A DNA stretch of 64,000 bases from Fomitopsis serialis (GCF_022376445.1 NW_025955137.1:1-64000), one strand, 5' to 3'; counted from the stretch's first letter, positions 48,150-60,289 are shown. Notes: generated by a model not told the origin, from the letters alone. Translations and numbers: made by a program.

Positions 48150-49495
48150 ATGTCGACTAGTCACGGTGCTAGTGACCGCAATCCTGTGCTGGCAAATGTC
48201 CGCGCCCTGACAAACGAGCTCACGACGCTACGAGCTAGGTATGACAACTCGTGTCTTCCAAGATATACCCTGCTAGGATACATGCTAACGGTCATAGAAT
48301 CAATACTCTGAACACCATATATGCTGAGACAAAAGCAATGTGTCGCAACTTGAAGGACAGGAACGTTGAACTTGAAGGGGAGAACGCGAGACTTCGGCAT
48401 GAACTTGATGACACACGCCAGACTCTCCAAGCGACTGTAGTAAAGAAGGAGGACTCAGAACCGGACTTGATAGCAGTAGGATCTGTGAGTCCGCGTGCGG
48501 CTATGTAGCTGGACTTCAAGTCAGGATCGCTAACATGGCTTCGACGGACAGCCTAGCTACCAAGCATTGAAACAGGAGCTAGACAATGCATTGCACCAGA
48601 TAATGTTGGAAAGGCTTGAGCATGTGAGTCAGTGTATCTACCATGTTATGCGCTATCAGTCACACATGTTTCGGGTCAGAGACACTTAGTGGACTCCTTG
48701 AACAGACAGCTCGCTGACCTTGCGAAGCAAGACAAGGAGGTGAGGGAGGATTTGAACAGTACTTTAGATGCAAATCCTGTGAGTATATCGCTCCCTTCGT
48801 GCACATACTACTGACCACTTGTTCACCGCAGTCTGACATAATACGTGCTCCAAGTGCCGAAGCGAGTGAGGTATCTATCTTGGGCATGAGTGACCATGGT
48901 TCAGTGTTAAGTTATGCGAGTGACTCAGATAGTGGTGAGCTGATTCCCAGTATGCGCTACCGTGAACTGTTTCTGACTGCCTACACCGTCTACACCGTGA
49001 ACTTTAATTGAACTGCGGCCCCAACGCAAGATCTCGATGACGGGCCATTTGATCCCGAACGGTTTCTTCGATGCGGGGGACTTCACGGCGCAAGCCTTGG
49101 TACCCTTGACAGTGCGGGTCTTATCACCCTTGATGCCCGGCACTGCGATGCATCTGCGTCATCCAAATATCTGCGAGATGTGCGTACCATCCTTGTTCTG
49201 TTTGAGTCATTTCCATTTTGCGTGAATGGTACGACCGATCGTTTCAATCCTACAGATACTCAAGGAACATTCGTACGGCATACGCGGCTCATGAAGTGAT
49301 TGATGATATCTAACAGCCGCGACAGCATCCCCGGTCTGCACTGGACATGCCTTCCTACCGACAGTGCCTGGTCTTCATCCCAGAAAAGGTGTTTGCTACT
49401 GCTACCTTACAAGTATTATGATCCGGACACAGGGAAGCTCACCCTTACCAAGTCTGGCGACCATGCACCTCGGATCGTATGGTGTACCATTTGAC
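48150..49495 (+). pseudogene. coiled-coil family member 7, 3' end broken
   Basis: Exons 48150-48238 (89 nt), 48298-48484, 48552-48623 (72 nt), 48680-48778 and 48832 onward read cleanly. The leader is VRALTNELTTLRAR, then the coiled coil NVELEGENARLRHELDDTRQ, the helix LERLEH, and a Ser-rich segment. From about 49030 the FDPERFL motif and a remnant of the C-terminal domain (MPSYRQCLVFIPE, near 49350) can be seen, but a TGA follows and the domain is cut off by the minisatellite at 49505. Either a short protein ending at 49011 is made or the gene is dead. Confidence 0.5.
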
Positions 49496-49504
49496 GCTTT
49501 ATTA

Positions 49505-49785
49505 TCCCATATCAAAAAGTTTGTAACTCACCGTATCAAAAAGTTTCGCGACCTCACTCCATCCAAAAATTTTGCAACTCGCTCCATCTAAATTGTTGCG
49601 CAACTCGCTCAATCTAAAAGTTTCGCAACTCGCTCCATCTCAAACTTTCGCCACTCACTAAATCAAAAGGTTTCGCCAATCGCTCCATCTAAAAGTTTCG
49701 CCACTTGCTCCATCTAAAAGTTTTGCACTGCCACCATATCTAAAAAGTTTTTGGTGCCCACCATTGTATAACACTCGCTCAATAT
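49505..49785. repeat. minisatellite, about 25-bp unit
   Basis: About ten imperfect tandem units built on CATCTAAAAGTTTCGC plus ACTCGCTC, drifting in sequence along the array. It lies between the broken family member 7 and the Pumilio pseudogene. There are no spacers of uniform length and no unique inserts, so it is not a CRISPR array. Confidence 0.8.
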
Positions 49786-49789
49786 ATTG

Positions 49790-51625
49790 TTCTCGCGCCG
49801 AACGACACGCTCAGCAGCGCCGACGATGCGCTACGACACCGAGGGTGTTATGCGTCACGAGCCCGCGTCGACGATGGGCGCTCCGAGCGCTGCTCAGTGC
49901 TCTCGACCGCCACCACCTCGTCTCTCACCGCGATTCAGGCAGCTACACCAATCGCCCGACTGCACTAGGAGCATCCGACGACCCTGCATGTGGACAAGAC
50001 CGCTCCTCCTTCCTCGCCTGGTTCAGAAGCTCCACCCGGGAGCCCTTCACTCGACTCTCGCACGAGGCGCGTGAAGTCCAGCACCAAGCCACAGAACCAC
50101 GAGAACGCGGAGCCGGGAGCGCAAAGGGAGGCGAAGGAGGAGGAGAGGAAGGGAGAGGAGAGGGAAGGGCATAGGTCAAGCAAAAGAAAGGAGCATGAAG
50201 GCTCATCCACCACAGGTATGTCTTCGTTGGACTTCTCCGCCTCGCTGCCTTCGCTCCTAGTGCCGGCCCCAGCAGGCATACAGAATGTGATAACTACAGT
50301 CGGCAACGTGCGTGTCTCGATAAAGATCCTGCGACACAGCACTCACTGATCTTCGGGCCACCGTCGCCCAGGCTTCTCACGGCGTCCGCATCTTCCACAA
50401 GCCCCGCCTCTCTGCGGCACCATTCGACTCTTCCCCTGGGTCGGTCCGTGATCGATGTCGCGTCCTCGAGTACTGGCGCCTCCAGTCCTGCGCTGGGTTC
50501 CGTCACCAGTCCGACGCCTCCACCCGAGGTGGTCAGTCCGCGCAAGCAAGAGCGCGCGGGATTGGAGTGCGCCAACTCTAGCGAACCGACGACTATCCTG
50601 CATGATGCATATTCCCGTCCGCACGCCTCACTCCAGTGCAAGTTCGTGTTCCACGTCTCGCTCCCAGTCTCCCCTCCCACCGGGATACTAAGACCAGGCT
50701 GCTAACAACCTCCGGTCTTTGAGGATATTGGTGGGTGACCCAGTTGACCCGATCATGACCACCCTGTACCAGCTGATTGGCATTGCGACGGACATTCAGG
50801 AGATGCCCATCAACCAGCTTACTGCAAACCCGAAGGTCTGCGAGCAGCGCGTGCAGAACATTGGTAAAGCGTGGGACGAGCACCCGGATTGGCACGGACG
50901 CAACTGGTACGTCTTCCGTGCCTCGCCATAATCGGAATCCACAAGAACGGCACGTGGGCTGCGCACAAGACCATCGAGTGCGCGCAGACTCTAGACGAAG
51001 TGGCTCTCGTCACGCAGAACTTGAGGCCCTACGTCCCGCCGCTCTTGTTGGACCAGTTCGGTAACTACGTCGTGCAGTAAGTGTGAGAGTACGTGTGTAT
51101 GGGGATGCATACTAATAGCCGGGTAGATGCTGCCTACGCTTCGGCGCACCCGCCACCAACTTCGTGTTCGACGCGATGGTCGGCCGACTCTGGGAGATTG
51201 CTCAAGGCCGCTTCGGAGCTCGTAGCATGCGTGCCTGCCTCGAGAGCAGCAACATCACCGCCAGCCAGCAGCGCCGCATCACTACTGCGATCATCCTGAA
51301 CTTGATCCCTTTGGCGACGAACCCGAACGGCGCGCTGCTTCTGACGTGGCTGCTGGGCACGCCGAACTTCCCGTTGAGGTGAAACTTGCTCGCGCCGCGA
51401 TTCACGCCGCACTTTTCGTACCTGCGCACCGCCGCACCCACAAGCTCGCCGCGCTCACCGCGCTCAGGATCGTCAACCAGAAGGTCGAGCCCGAGGCGTC
51501 TACGCAGATCGTCGAGGCCCTCTTCTCGTCGCCGGGCGATCACGTCCTTACCGACATGCTGGGCGGTCAGGTTAATGATGTCTCTGTTGTCCACAAGATC
51601 TTGACGAGCCCCTTCGTCGACCATG
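49790..51625 (+). pseudogene. Pumilio (PUF) RNA-binding protein pseudogene, JSN1/PUF2-type
   Basis: The PUF part is clear at 50740-51620: PVDPIMTTLYQLIG, NIGKAWDEHPDWHGRNWYV, IIGIHKNGTWAAHKTIE, LLLDQFGNYVVQ, QGRFGARSMRACLES, NPNGALLLTWLL, IVNQKVEPEAS, PGDHVLTDMLGGQVN. PUF repeats bind 3' UTRs. Damage: WHGRNWYV joins directly to the IGIHKNGTW repeat with a frame change near 50920, so several repeats are missing. A TGA interrupts FPLR / NLLAPRF at 51380, and the frame slips again near 51430. The last repeats stop at LTSPFVD (about 51620). The Ser/Pro-rich frames at 49.8-50.7 kb probably are its degenerate N-terminal half. Confidence 0.7.
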
Positions 51626-51639
51626 AGACACTGAGAGCT

Positions 51640-53145
51640 TCTTTCCAGCACACCGACTTGCAAGCCACTTACTACCTTCTCCGTCGCTATACCGAACTAC
51701 AGCGCAAGTACACAGAGCGCAAAGCGAGTTTCATGGTCTTGCAGGAGGGATGTGAAGCCCTCGAGGCAAAACTCTGTCGCGTGCAGGAGATATGTCATGA
51801 CCTGCAAGAACAACTCTCTGCGCAAGAGGAGACGGCACAAGCAAGATACGAGGAGCTCGAGCGGTTACGCGCTGACGAACGCCAGGAACTCAAGAACGCC
51901 GAGGCAGAGCTTCGGGACCAGCTTGCGAAGCGGGAACGCACCTGGACTGGGTACGTAATTAGTTCGATCCTGGCATGAATTCCCACTGATCCGCCCGCGT
52001 AGGAAAGTACGTATGGCCTGCTTCTCATCCACTCCCGCGAGACTAATGATGGGTCCCATTGATCTTAACAGTATGAGGTACTGAGTAACGAGTGTAAACA
52101 ACTCACCGATGAGCTCCGAGAATGCGAGCGCAACCACCAGAACCCGCTTCCGGTACCTCCCCGGTACGACATCAGGGACCGCCACTACTCGCAGACCTTC
52201 CCCGAGCACGACAACATGGTCATCATGCAAGACAAGGCCGATGAGCGGCCCGAGCCGACCAACTCACTCAAGATCGACATGGGCGAGAAGGAGAACATCC
52301 CACGTCTCGCCCGTCGTGCCGACGCTACCGATCCCGCCGCTCGCGTCGGAGACGTTCCGCGCGTTTAGAGACGACATCCCCGGCAGCGAGGACGAGCGCG
52401 TGCGCAGCCGCAACGCGAAGCCGATCCCCATCAGGAGCGGCCTGCACCGCGCGGGCTCATCAAGACTCAAGTACAAGGAGCTGATGGCGCGCTCCCTCCC
52501 GCGCAGCATCGTCGAAGTGCACACGGCGAGCTGCTCGTCATCCCGAGCGTGTCCAACCTCCACGCTGCCATCCCCGAGCGGGAGCGGCGCGCGGACGTCC
52601 CCAGTGGCAGCGGGCTGGGCATGAACCTCACGTCCGGGCGGTACATCGACTGCCAGGACATGAGCGAGGAGGAGCGCCAGGTCCGGCGCCGTGCGCAGCT
52701 GCATGAAGTCCTGCACGACCCCACGGTCAAGAGCTCCTCCGGCGCTGGAACATCTGGCAGCATCCCGCGCTCCCCAGTGCCCGTCATCCCACCGACACGC
52801 TCAAATACGGTCCGCTGGGCGAGCGAGGCCGCCAAAGCCGCCGAGCGCGCCCGCGCGGCGAACATTCACACGTCGTCTTCCTCCTCACACCTCCAGGCCC
52901 CGGTGTATATCTCACCGACGTCGCCCTCCGCGTCATACACGACACGCGCGCCCTCCCCGACGTTGCATACCTCCATGTGGCCGCCATCTCCCACATGCAG
53001 CCCCGTCTCATTGTTGCGGATGCGTCCGCAGCAGGTGCGGACGGCGTCGACGGACAGTCTGAAGACAATGAAGATCCCCGCGAGTGCATTGGGCCTGACG
53101 AGGATGTTCCTCGTGCAGGAGGCACACGTACAGCGGGTGTCATAA
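51640..53145 (+). CDS. coiled-coil protein of unknown function, 5' end lost
   Basis: Helical, heptad-rich sequence (YTELQRKYTERKASFMVLQE, LQEQLSAQEETAQARYEELE, ERQELKNAEAELRDQLAKRE) runs to 51950, then intron, a four-base exon (52003-52006), intron, and exon 52072 onward (YEVLSNECKQLTDELRE, PPRYDIRDRHY). C-terminal parts are Ser/Pro-rich with EEERQVRRRAQLHEVLHDP and end at 53145. The frame changes by +1 near 52305 and by -1 near 52510, so one extra and one missing base are needed. The 5' end merges with the Pumilio debris without a start of its own. I do not recognise the family. Confidence 0.5.
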
Positions 53146-54027
53146 CCACGGCTGCGACTCTGATCATATTATACAGAGTGCCCGGGCTGGTTCTGAGGGC
53201 AGGGTATCATAGCTGCGCTGAGCGCGAGGAGAGGATGCCAGTAGGTCCCGGCAGGTTGACTATTAACTTATCCGTGCCTGGCCGTTCTCGATGATTCGCC
53301 CGACGGATACTTTCTTGACGATTTAAGACATGTGTCATATACATCGTGCTGAACATCAGGGAAAACCGCCCAAACCCCCAAGACGTTGGCGAGATGTCCA
53401 AGAGCTCTTGAATGCCTCTTGAAGAGATTCATATCTATTCAAGATGTAGACAACAGCTCAAGACAAGTCCCTCAATATATAGAGAGCACTATTGCTCAGT
53501 GACATCTCTGATAGCTCTTTACTATCTTTCTTACAGGTTGGGAACGCCAGCCATATGGCCCATATTCTGGCAGCTCTTCAACTTCTCTGAGAGCATTATG
53601 CCAATCTCTCAACAGACCACATCAATTCCAATACGGGCCATTGCATTCTGCGTATTGCAGCATAGAAATCATATCCATTGACATACAACATACAGCCCGT
53701 CGAAGCTATGCTAATATCCTACATCCAGCGCATGTTGTACAATGTGAGCTATAAATGGATTTGCTGGTTGTGAAGGAAGAAAAGCACAGCTACAGTATTG
53801 TGAGCGACGAATGATACGTAGTACATATGTGAGCGACAGACGATGAGTAGTACATACAAGCTGTGAGAGCATCGAGACGGACAGGTATATCACCGGCTTG
53901 GAGGCTTGGATCCAATGTGAGAACAGAAGTACGCGCCCCACGCGCAACCTGCAAATGATCAGTGAATGAGCCCACCAGACAAGACGGGACCATACCCATA
54001 TTTGCAATCACCTCACGCCCGCTGCCC
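53146..54027. other. AT-rich intergenic region
   Basis: No gene supported. AT-rich between convergent 3' ends of the coiled-coil gene and the second DUF6532 gene. Confidence 0.45.
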
Positions 54028-56941
54028 TCAGGCTTTCTTGCCCTTGGTCGAGGTGGGAGGATTACGCTGGGTCGAAGGACCCGCTTCCTGGTCGGCAGCT
54101 GCGGTGGATGCCGTGGTCGGTGTCGCAGCGGCAGCCTTGCCCTTGCTCCATCGGCCGATCACCAGCCCCAAGTCAATGCCATCGTCCACATCGACGCTCT
54201 TGCCGGTTTGCTTCGGGGCCGAGCTTTGAGCAATCCCCGCGAAGGCCCTGACAGATGGCTGTTAACACTAGCAGAGTCGGAAGCTGACCACTTACCTGAT
54301 GTTCGTGACCAGGGTGTCATTCAAGGACTCAACGAGTGCGGCTACACCCTCATTATAGGCACGGCTATTGGGGTCTGCATGTCGACGTAGCTTCTCGATG
54401 CCCGCCAACAAGCGATCGAACCTACAAAAATACATGTCAGTGTGAATGCGACCCCATGGCAAGCAGATGTACTCGGCCGCATAAGTCTTCTCCTCGAAGG
54501 CGACGGTTGCATTGCCCTTCAGAGATTCATCCAGGGCTACCAAAATCTAACAGTGTGTTAGAAGTGAATCAATGGAATATTCGGGCACTCACCGCACTGC
54601 ACGTCAAGGCAATCATGTTGCTCGACGGCGGCATGACATCGAGGTCGAACCGCTCTCGGTTCTCACTACGGAGAGCCTCTGGATGCTGCCCAACCCACCA
54701 CTGACGGGCCATCACCTCAGCAATGACGATGCTGTGGAATGGCGTGTCAAGGTCGGGGGTTTCCCATAGCTGTTGCAAGTTAGCTAGCTAGGAAAAAGAC
54801 TGATCAGTGATGCACGTACCGAAGGGTCCACGTCGGGATCCGGCAGCTCCACGTTCCCGTAGTGGAAGGTATTGTTTTGCTTCAGGAACCTGATGCGTGC
54901 CTCCTTCGCCTTCTGCAGCTTCGCCGTACGACTCACCGCGTCCAACCCGGTGTCCAAGATCTTGATGGACAACAACTCCTTCTCCACGACACACTTTGCT
55001 TTCTGCTTCAGTTCTTGTCGGATTTGCGCCGCCGCCCTGTAGACCTGAGGCATGGAAACCAAATTATCATTAGCATGGGATAGCTGACGCGAAACACTCA
55101 CATATCTGCCCATCTTCGCTTGGATCTTCTCATCCGACCACAGCGGGGCGAAGTCCTTTTGGAACTCATCCGTTTGGTACTTCTGCAGGATTTGAAGGTC
55201 GTTCATGATGTCGATCGGGATGGTGAGCTTCTCCATGCTCGTGCCTTTCAAGCGCGGCCACGCATTCTCGAGGGCGATGTAGACCCGCAGCTCTTGCATT
55301 GCTTTGTGCAGGAAGCTCTTGACAGGCTCTTTCACGAACAGCTCCTTGACGTCCTTGACGTCCTGCAGCTGCGTCGATGTGACGTCCTTGGTCCTGGTAC
55401 TGGTTTTCTGCACCTTGGCCTTGCCTTTGTTCTTCGAGTCCGCATTGTCGATCGTCTGTACGATGAGCTACAAGATTTGGTTAGTCTAGATTCGGCCATT
55501 CGAAAATGCTTACATCGTCAGCTCCGTCAAGTTCGTCCAACTGATCCTCGTCACTGGCGTCCTCGTGCTCTTCAACTTCGGGCTGGTAAGAGGAGCTATC
55601 GTCGCCGGAGCCATCGTCCAAGCTGCCAGATGCCCTGTCTTTGACCTTACTCACCGTCGCCGGCGGTTCGCCGGCAGACGCGCTGTCAATCTCTCCAGAG
55701 GGCTGAGGGCTACCGACCGGATCTCATGAACAGCCCATTAGTGGTGCTTTGATTCGTTGAGAACCTGTGCATCATGGACTTACCTTCAGCATCCGACGAC
55801 GGCACGTTGAATCGGCCACCCTTCCTCTTGCGAACCCCTTCCCCGCTTCCACCCTGCAGGACACTCCGGACCGGACCCACGGGCTTGGCTCTCCTAGTCG
55901 TCGCACCTATCCAAGTGTCAGGCTGTGTTGAGGCTTACTCGTATAGCCACATACCAAGTCGATCGGTAAGCGCTTTCTCCTCATTGGAGATGTTTCCTCT
56001 TTGCTTGCGAGCCCTCGCGCCACGGGGTTCCTCAATCTCATCTTTCTCCGCAGGTGGTGGCCCTGTATATAAACGGCACGACATGAGCTCTGCGCTTCGG
56101 ACATGTATGCAGGGCTTATGCAACTCACTCAGCACGATCGTGTCGCCTTCCTCCGGCTCGGCGGCAGCTTCTGGTGAGTTGGTTTCCGAATCTACGGTGC
56201 TGGTCTTAGGTTTCTTCTTGTCAGGCTCCGCAGCCGACTCATCATCGCTGCTCTCCTTGTCAGAATCGATGACCTTCCTCTTGCGTGGCTTGCCCGTCGG
56301 TCTTGACTTGGAAGCGGAGGCTCCTGCGGCCGTTGACGAGCGGTGGCGGGGCTGACATGCCATAATGACTCACCTTCCTTTGCCTTTCCTTTGGTCTTAG
56401 GCCCGATTGCATGGTTGCCCTCGCCGGTGGACTCATCGCCGTCCTGCCCACTCTCTCCCAACATATCGATATCGGCTTCAGGTTGGTCTTCTTGCCGTAT
56501 CATGGCTTCACTGTTGGCCTGTATAGCTACAGAAATATCAATGCACCATATTCTGCTATTCAGTGAATACTCACTCTCCCGACGCTCGTTCTCAGCTTTT
56601 CCCCGCTTGTTCGCAGCCGCAACCATCGACCTAGCCATTTTGTTCAGCTCTTTGGGAGCCAGATCAGGGTGCTGCGCCTTCAGCGCATCCTTCATCAACT
56701 TGAGGCTTTCTTGATAGGATAATGGGGTTGCCCCCGTCGACCCGCCTTTGCTTGACGGGGCCTTGGTGTCCGAGGCCGCACTTTTGCTGGGCAGTGGCTT
56801 GGGTACCGAGGCGTCATGCTTGCTCGACGAAGCCTTCGTCGGTGCATCGCGTCTCTACGCGGGTTTGCTTGCGGTCGCTTTGGTCTTGGTCGGGACGGAG
56901 ACATTGGGCTTCTTCGTAGACCTTGTTTCGCGCTGAGACAT
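54028..56941 (-). CDS. DUF6532 domain protein, copy 2 (in-frame TAG near the start)
   Basis: Twelve exons: 56941-56575, 56526-56374, 56323-56129, 56062-55955, 55906-55784, 55722-55514, 55467-55102, 55044-54820, 54769-54593, 54546-54473, 54421-54296, 54247-54028. The sum is 781 codons with every phase consistent. The long N-terminal half is basic then acidic (KPRKRKVIDSDKE, SSYQPEVEEHEDASDEDQ). The C-terminal half has DUF6532 features: FLHKAMQELRVYIALENAWP, IPIDIMNDLQILQKY, FHSIVIAEVMARQWW, MPPSSNMIALTCSAILVALD, FDRLLAGIEKL. A TAG at 56855-56857 interrupts the frame; translation could start at Met 56698 instead, giving about 699 residues. Likely nuclear. It is the last of four co-oriented genes. 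Confidence 0.75.
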
Positions 56942-57252
56942 GCTGTGAGTTGGATACAAGGGATGCAAGGAGACCGACTTGTCACAGCAGGTGGAATCTC
57001 TTGGGTGATTCCGCGACTGATAGTGAAAACGTTCCGGGTCGGCGATACGGAGATGCGCGGAACGTCTGACTTCGCGAAGCGTGATTCGAACGTGCTCCGC
57101 CAATTGCTGGCCCAGGCTCTTCAAGAGTGCGTAGATATGTTGACCGAGAGTTATGGTTGAGCTGGAGGTTCAAAAACAGGTCATTACGTGGCGGTACATG
57201 GCGTCTGTCAAAGAATATGCATTCGGGTAACCTGACGTACACGGCGCTAACT

Positions 57253-60138
57253 CTATCGAAAGTGACAGTTCTCCTCCCAGCCATTTCGCCCGCCTTTGGT
57301 CCAACTATTTATCTCTCTGTCTGTATGTAGTACGAGGGACGCACGCTTCCCCAAGAAATGTAAATTAAAATGGGTGATACGAGACGACGGGAAAGCCGCA
57401 AAATCGCCGTTGCGCAGAGGAAGAACCAACCCAGCTTCGTATAAGCACAGCGCACCTCCTTCGAAGTCTCCTACTGCGAGGACAACGCAGAGAGACTTAT
57501 CCTGTCGGTCTCTGTGAGCCAGGGTAGCCACATTGATGTTGACAACAAGGGATAGGAAAGGGTGAGCAATTGAGTGAGCGTTGCCGGGAAGGACTTCTGC
57601 GTCCAGGCGTAACTCATCGTACTCGTCGGGCAGCGTATGCATGATCTTTTTGCGAGCTTCAGACAGATTGTGGCGGCTGAAAATGTCCGCTATCTCACCT
57701 GTTCAGCCATATATTCCAATACTTCGCTGAACGTTGCTTCCAAGATTTCGTAGATGTCGGAATGCTTTCGCATATCGGCCGAGACGTACGGTAACATCTG
57801 CGCGTAGTTCGTCCGCGAATTTCCGTCTTTTTCAATGAGCATAGGGTGGGACTGCGCAGATATTCCATGGCCCTGCAATCGCAGTTCGTAAGTCATCTAC
57901 TCACCAGATCATAGGCTTACAAGAGCGTAAGAACATACCCTGGTCCCGTGCCTGTTATACCATGCATAGTGAAGCGCGGGGAAACTGAACTCGGCTCCTT
58001 GAGATGCAGAGCACATGTGTTGCAGGTTCTCTGGCTGATCTTCGAAGCAGGCGATCAAGTTCGCCATCAGCCTCTGTTTCAAATGGTCCGGCATGTTGGC
58101 ATATACGCTCGCGACCAGACCACCTCGAGAATCCGAAATTCTGAGGGGTTCGCTGAGAATAATGAGATGAAACAGTTTTGAGGAGGGATCGTGAGGGAAC
58201 AACACACCTGAGAACAGACGGCACCACGGTAACGTATCCTTGGGGACGGGAACTCCCGTTAAGCTTATGCCATTGTATGTGATTTAATATTCAGCGGTCT
58301 CAAGGCAGATGGGTGGTTACGCACTAGATCTTGTAGCTCCTCCAGAGTCTCAGGTTCCTCCGCCGATTGCGCTAAAGCGCGCTGCGTCTCGGTCCATGCA
58401 AATGCGTCTTCGGGTGATTTGGGCACCGGATTTGCAAGGAGTGATTCTTCCTCTAGATCCAAGCCGGCTATTGTTACCGTAGCACAAGGCGAGTCGGGTG
58501 TTGTCGAGCTTCCCTCTGAGTCTTCCTCCACATCGTCATCTTCATCATCCACCGTCATCGGAGACGGATGATCCTGTACTACGTGGAATTCCGGCCTGAA
58601 AAGAGATTGGCTGGCGTGAGTCAGGGCGATGGTTCCCAGCTCGGCGGGGTGCTCCACTGGATCAAGGCACGTTGCCCAGACACCCCAGTTTCTATCAACC
58701 TCTGTGAAGTTGCTGGCAGGCAGTCAGCGAGTGATTGGTGAGAAGACGGAAGCCAACGTACTTCAGCAGTAAAGAGTCAAAAACCTGATCAGATTGTCGC
58801 AAATCTGAGCAGGTCAACGAGTCGGAGCTCAGCTTCAGCTCAGCCAGAAGACCGGGAGAGAACATTGTGTCGAATCGAAGGGGCAGGGATTGGCGAAGAC
58901 TAGAGATGGCCGGAATAACGTGTTCTATGACTTGTTTGCCCGCAGGGGTATCTAAAGAAATTCTCTGTCATGAGGTGCCGTAGCGCTGCCGAGATTCAAA
59001 GACATAATTACCGGGATCGGGATCGCGAAGTACGTTCGCAAGCTTAGAGGCGAAATCGCCAATGGATTTCACGACCGTCGAACGCAGTCCAGCCTCCGCG
59101 ATGAGTATAAGTGCATAAATCGAACCTCGAATACGGTGCTCGCCTCACTGGCAGGTAGTTCTCATGTACATATGATATGGGACTCACCGCCTGAAGCAAT
59201 GGTGGCGAACTTGCCGCCATTCTGGTTCCAGTGTAAAAATGTTCGCTGCGATGGGGCGTAGTTGAATCCCCGAACGTGTTGTTCGTAGATGTCACAGACG
59301 CTTCTCATTCTGACGCGTTGCATGCTGAAAAAGCTCAGTTTAGGAACTGCATCAAGCAATATTAATTTAATACGCACCTTGTACACTTGCACACGAGCTG
59401 CATGAGGTGCACGATGAGCATGAAATCTACGCAAGACTTGCCGGCTTTCATACGGCGACAGCGATGAACTAGTGAGAGCAAGGAGTCGTCGAGAAACCCC
59501 TGCCCTCCGTCCCCGCGTTCCATCAGTGCCTGAGCTGCGGAGAGCTGAGACGTGCTGTCAGAGGAGATAATGGATGCAGAGAGTAGGGTGAGGAAGGTGT
59601 TGATCGCCATGGTAGGCTTGCTGCCTGCCCGGTGTCGAGGAACCCAGCGTTTTTTGGAGGAGGAACCGGCTTTGCACTGTGCTGGATCGACAACGATGAA
59701 GGCTTGTCGATCCGCCCGCCTACCGGGAACTGCAGTTTTGCCAGGCTTTGTTGACTGAGAGGCCCGGTGATGCGCTGACTTTTTTCTCGTGCTTGTACGA
59801 CGGGACGACGTAGCTCGACTTGAAGCGGCACTCCCTGTAGCGTGGGCCCAGGTATGCACATCAACACAATAAAAGAGAAGATTCAATCACTGACCTTCGA
59901 CCGGGACGGAACTTTGGTTTCCATCCGAGTCGTCCCCAGCCTCCGACTCCATAGCTGAATCAACGTCGCCCGCAGAGCCGTCCAGCGCCTGGCCGTCCCC
60001 AAGTCTGTTGGACAGTGCTTGAAGTGCGGGTGAGTTGCTCCCGTACACGTCCAAGAGCTCTCGTAGAGCTATGGCCTCTTCCGCCGAGAGCCAGAGGCGG
60101 GCGCCGCGTGGGGTGGCGGTAGTGTCCAAAGGGGCCAT
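57253..60138 (-). CDS. large protein with C-terminal TET/JBP-like Fe(II)/2-oxoglutarate dioxygenase domain
   Basis: Exons 60138-59895, 59834-59378, 59333-59188, 59125-59012, 58951-58762, 58712-58325, 58263-58208, 58152-57939, 57872-57253. One extra base gives 809 residues. The N-terminal 600 residues are unrecognised, with a basic stretch (SRRTSTRKKSAHHR) and an acidic one (DDEDDDVEEDSEG). The C-terminus has the double-stranded beta-helix pattern: NINVATLAHRD with the HxD iron ligands (His about 723, Asp 725), GDFEGGALCLYEAG, NGDFAAFPSSRITHFN with the distal His (about 771), and GKRASLVLH with the 2OG-binding Arg (about 780). This resembles fungal TET/JBP homologues that oxidise 5-methylcytosine, known to be expanded with KDZ transposons. 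The frame slips by one base near 57690, just upstream of FSRHNLSEARKKIMHTLP. Confidence 0.6.
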
Positions 60139-60289
60139 CGCAGAAGAGGCGCCGAGGACTCAGGGCGAAGACACTGGGTCAACCATGGGCTTGGCGCACC
60201 AACCCATCCCTTAGAGACGTCAATAATACGCAGATTTGAGCTACATACATACTGGTACCAATAACATCACAAAGAATCCGAAAGTCGTC

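Noticed and set aside
49505..49785. CRISPR array
   Set aside because: Units are contiguous and drift in sequence, with no unique spacers; the genome is eukaryotic.
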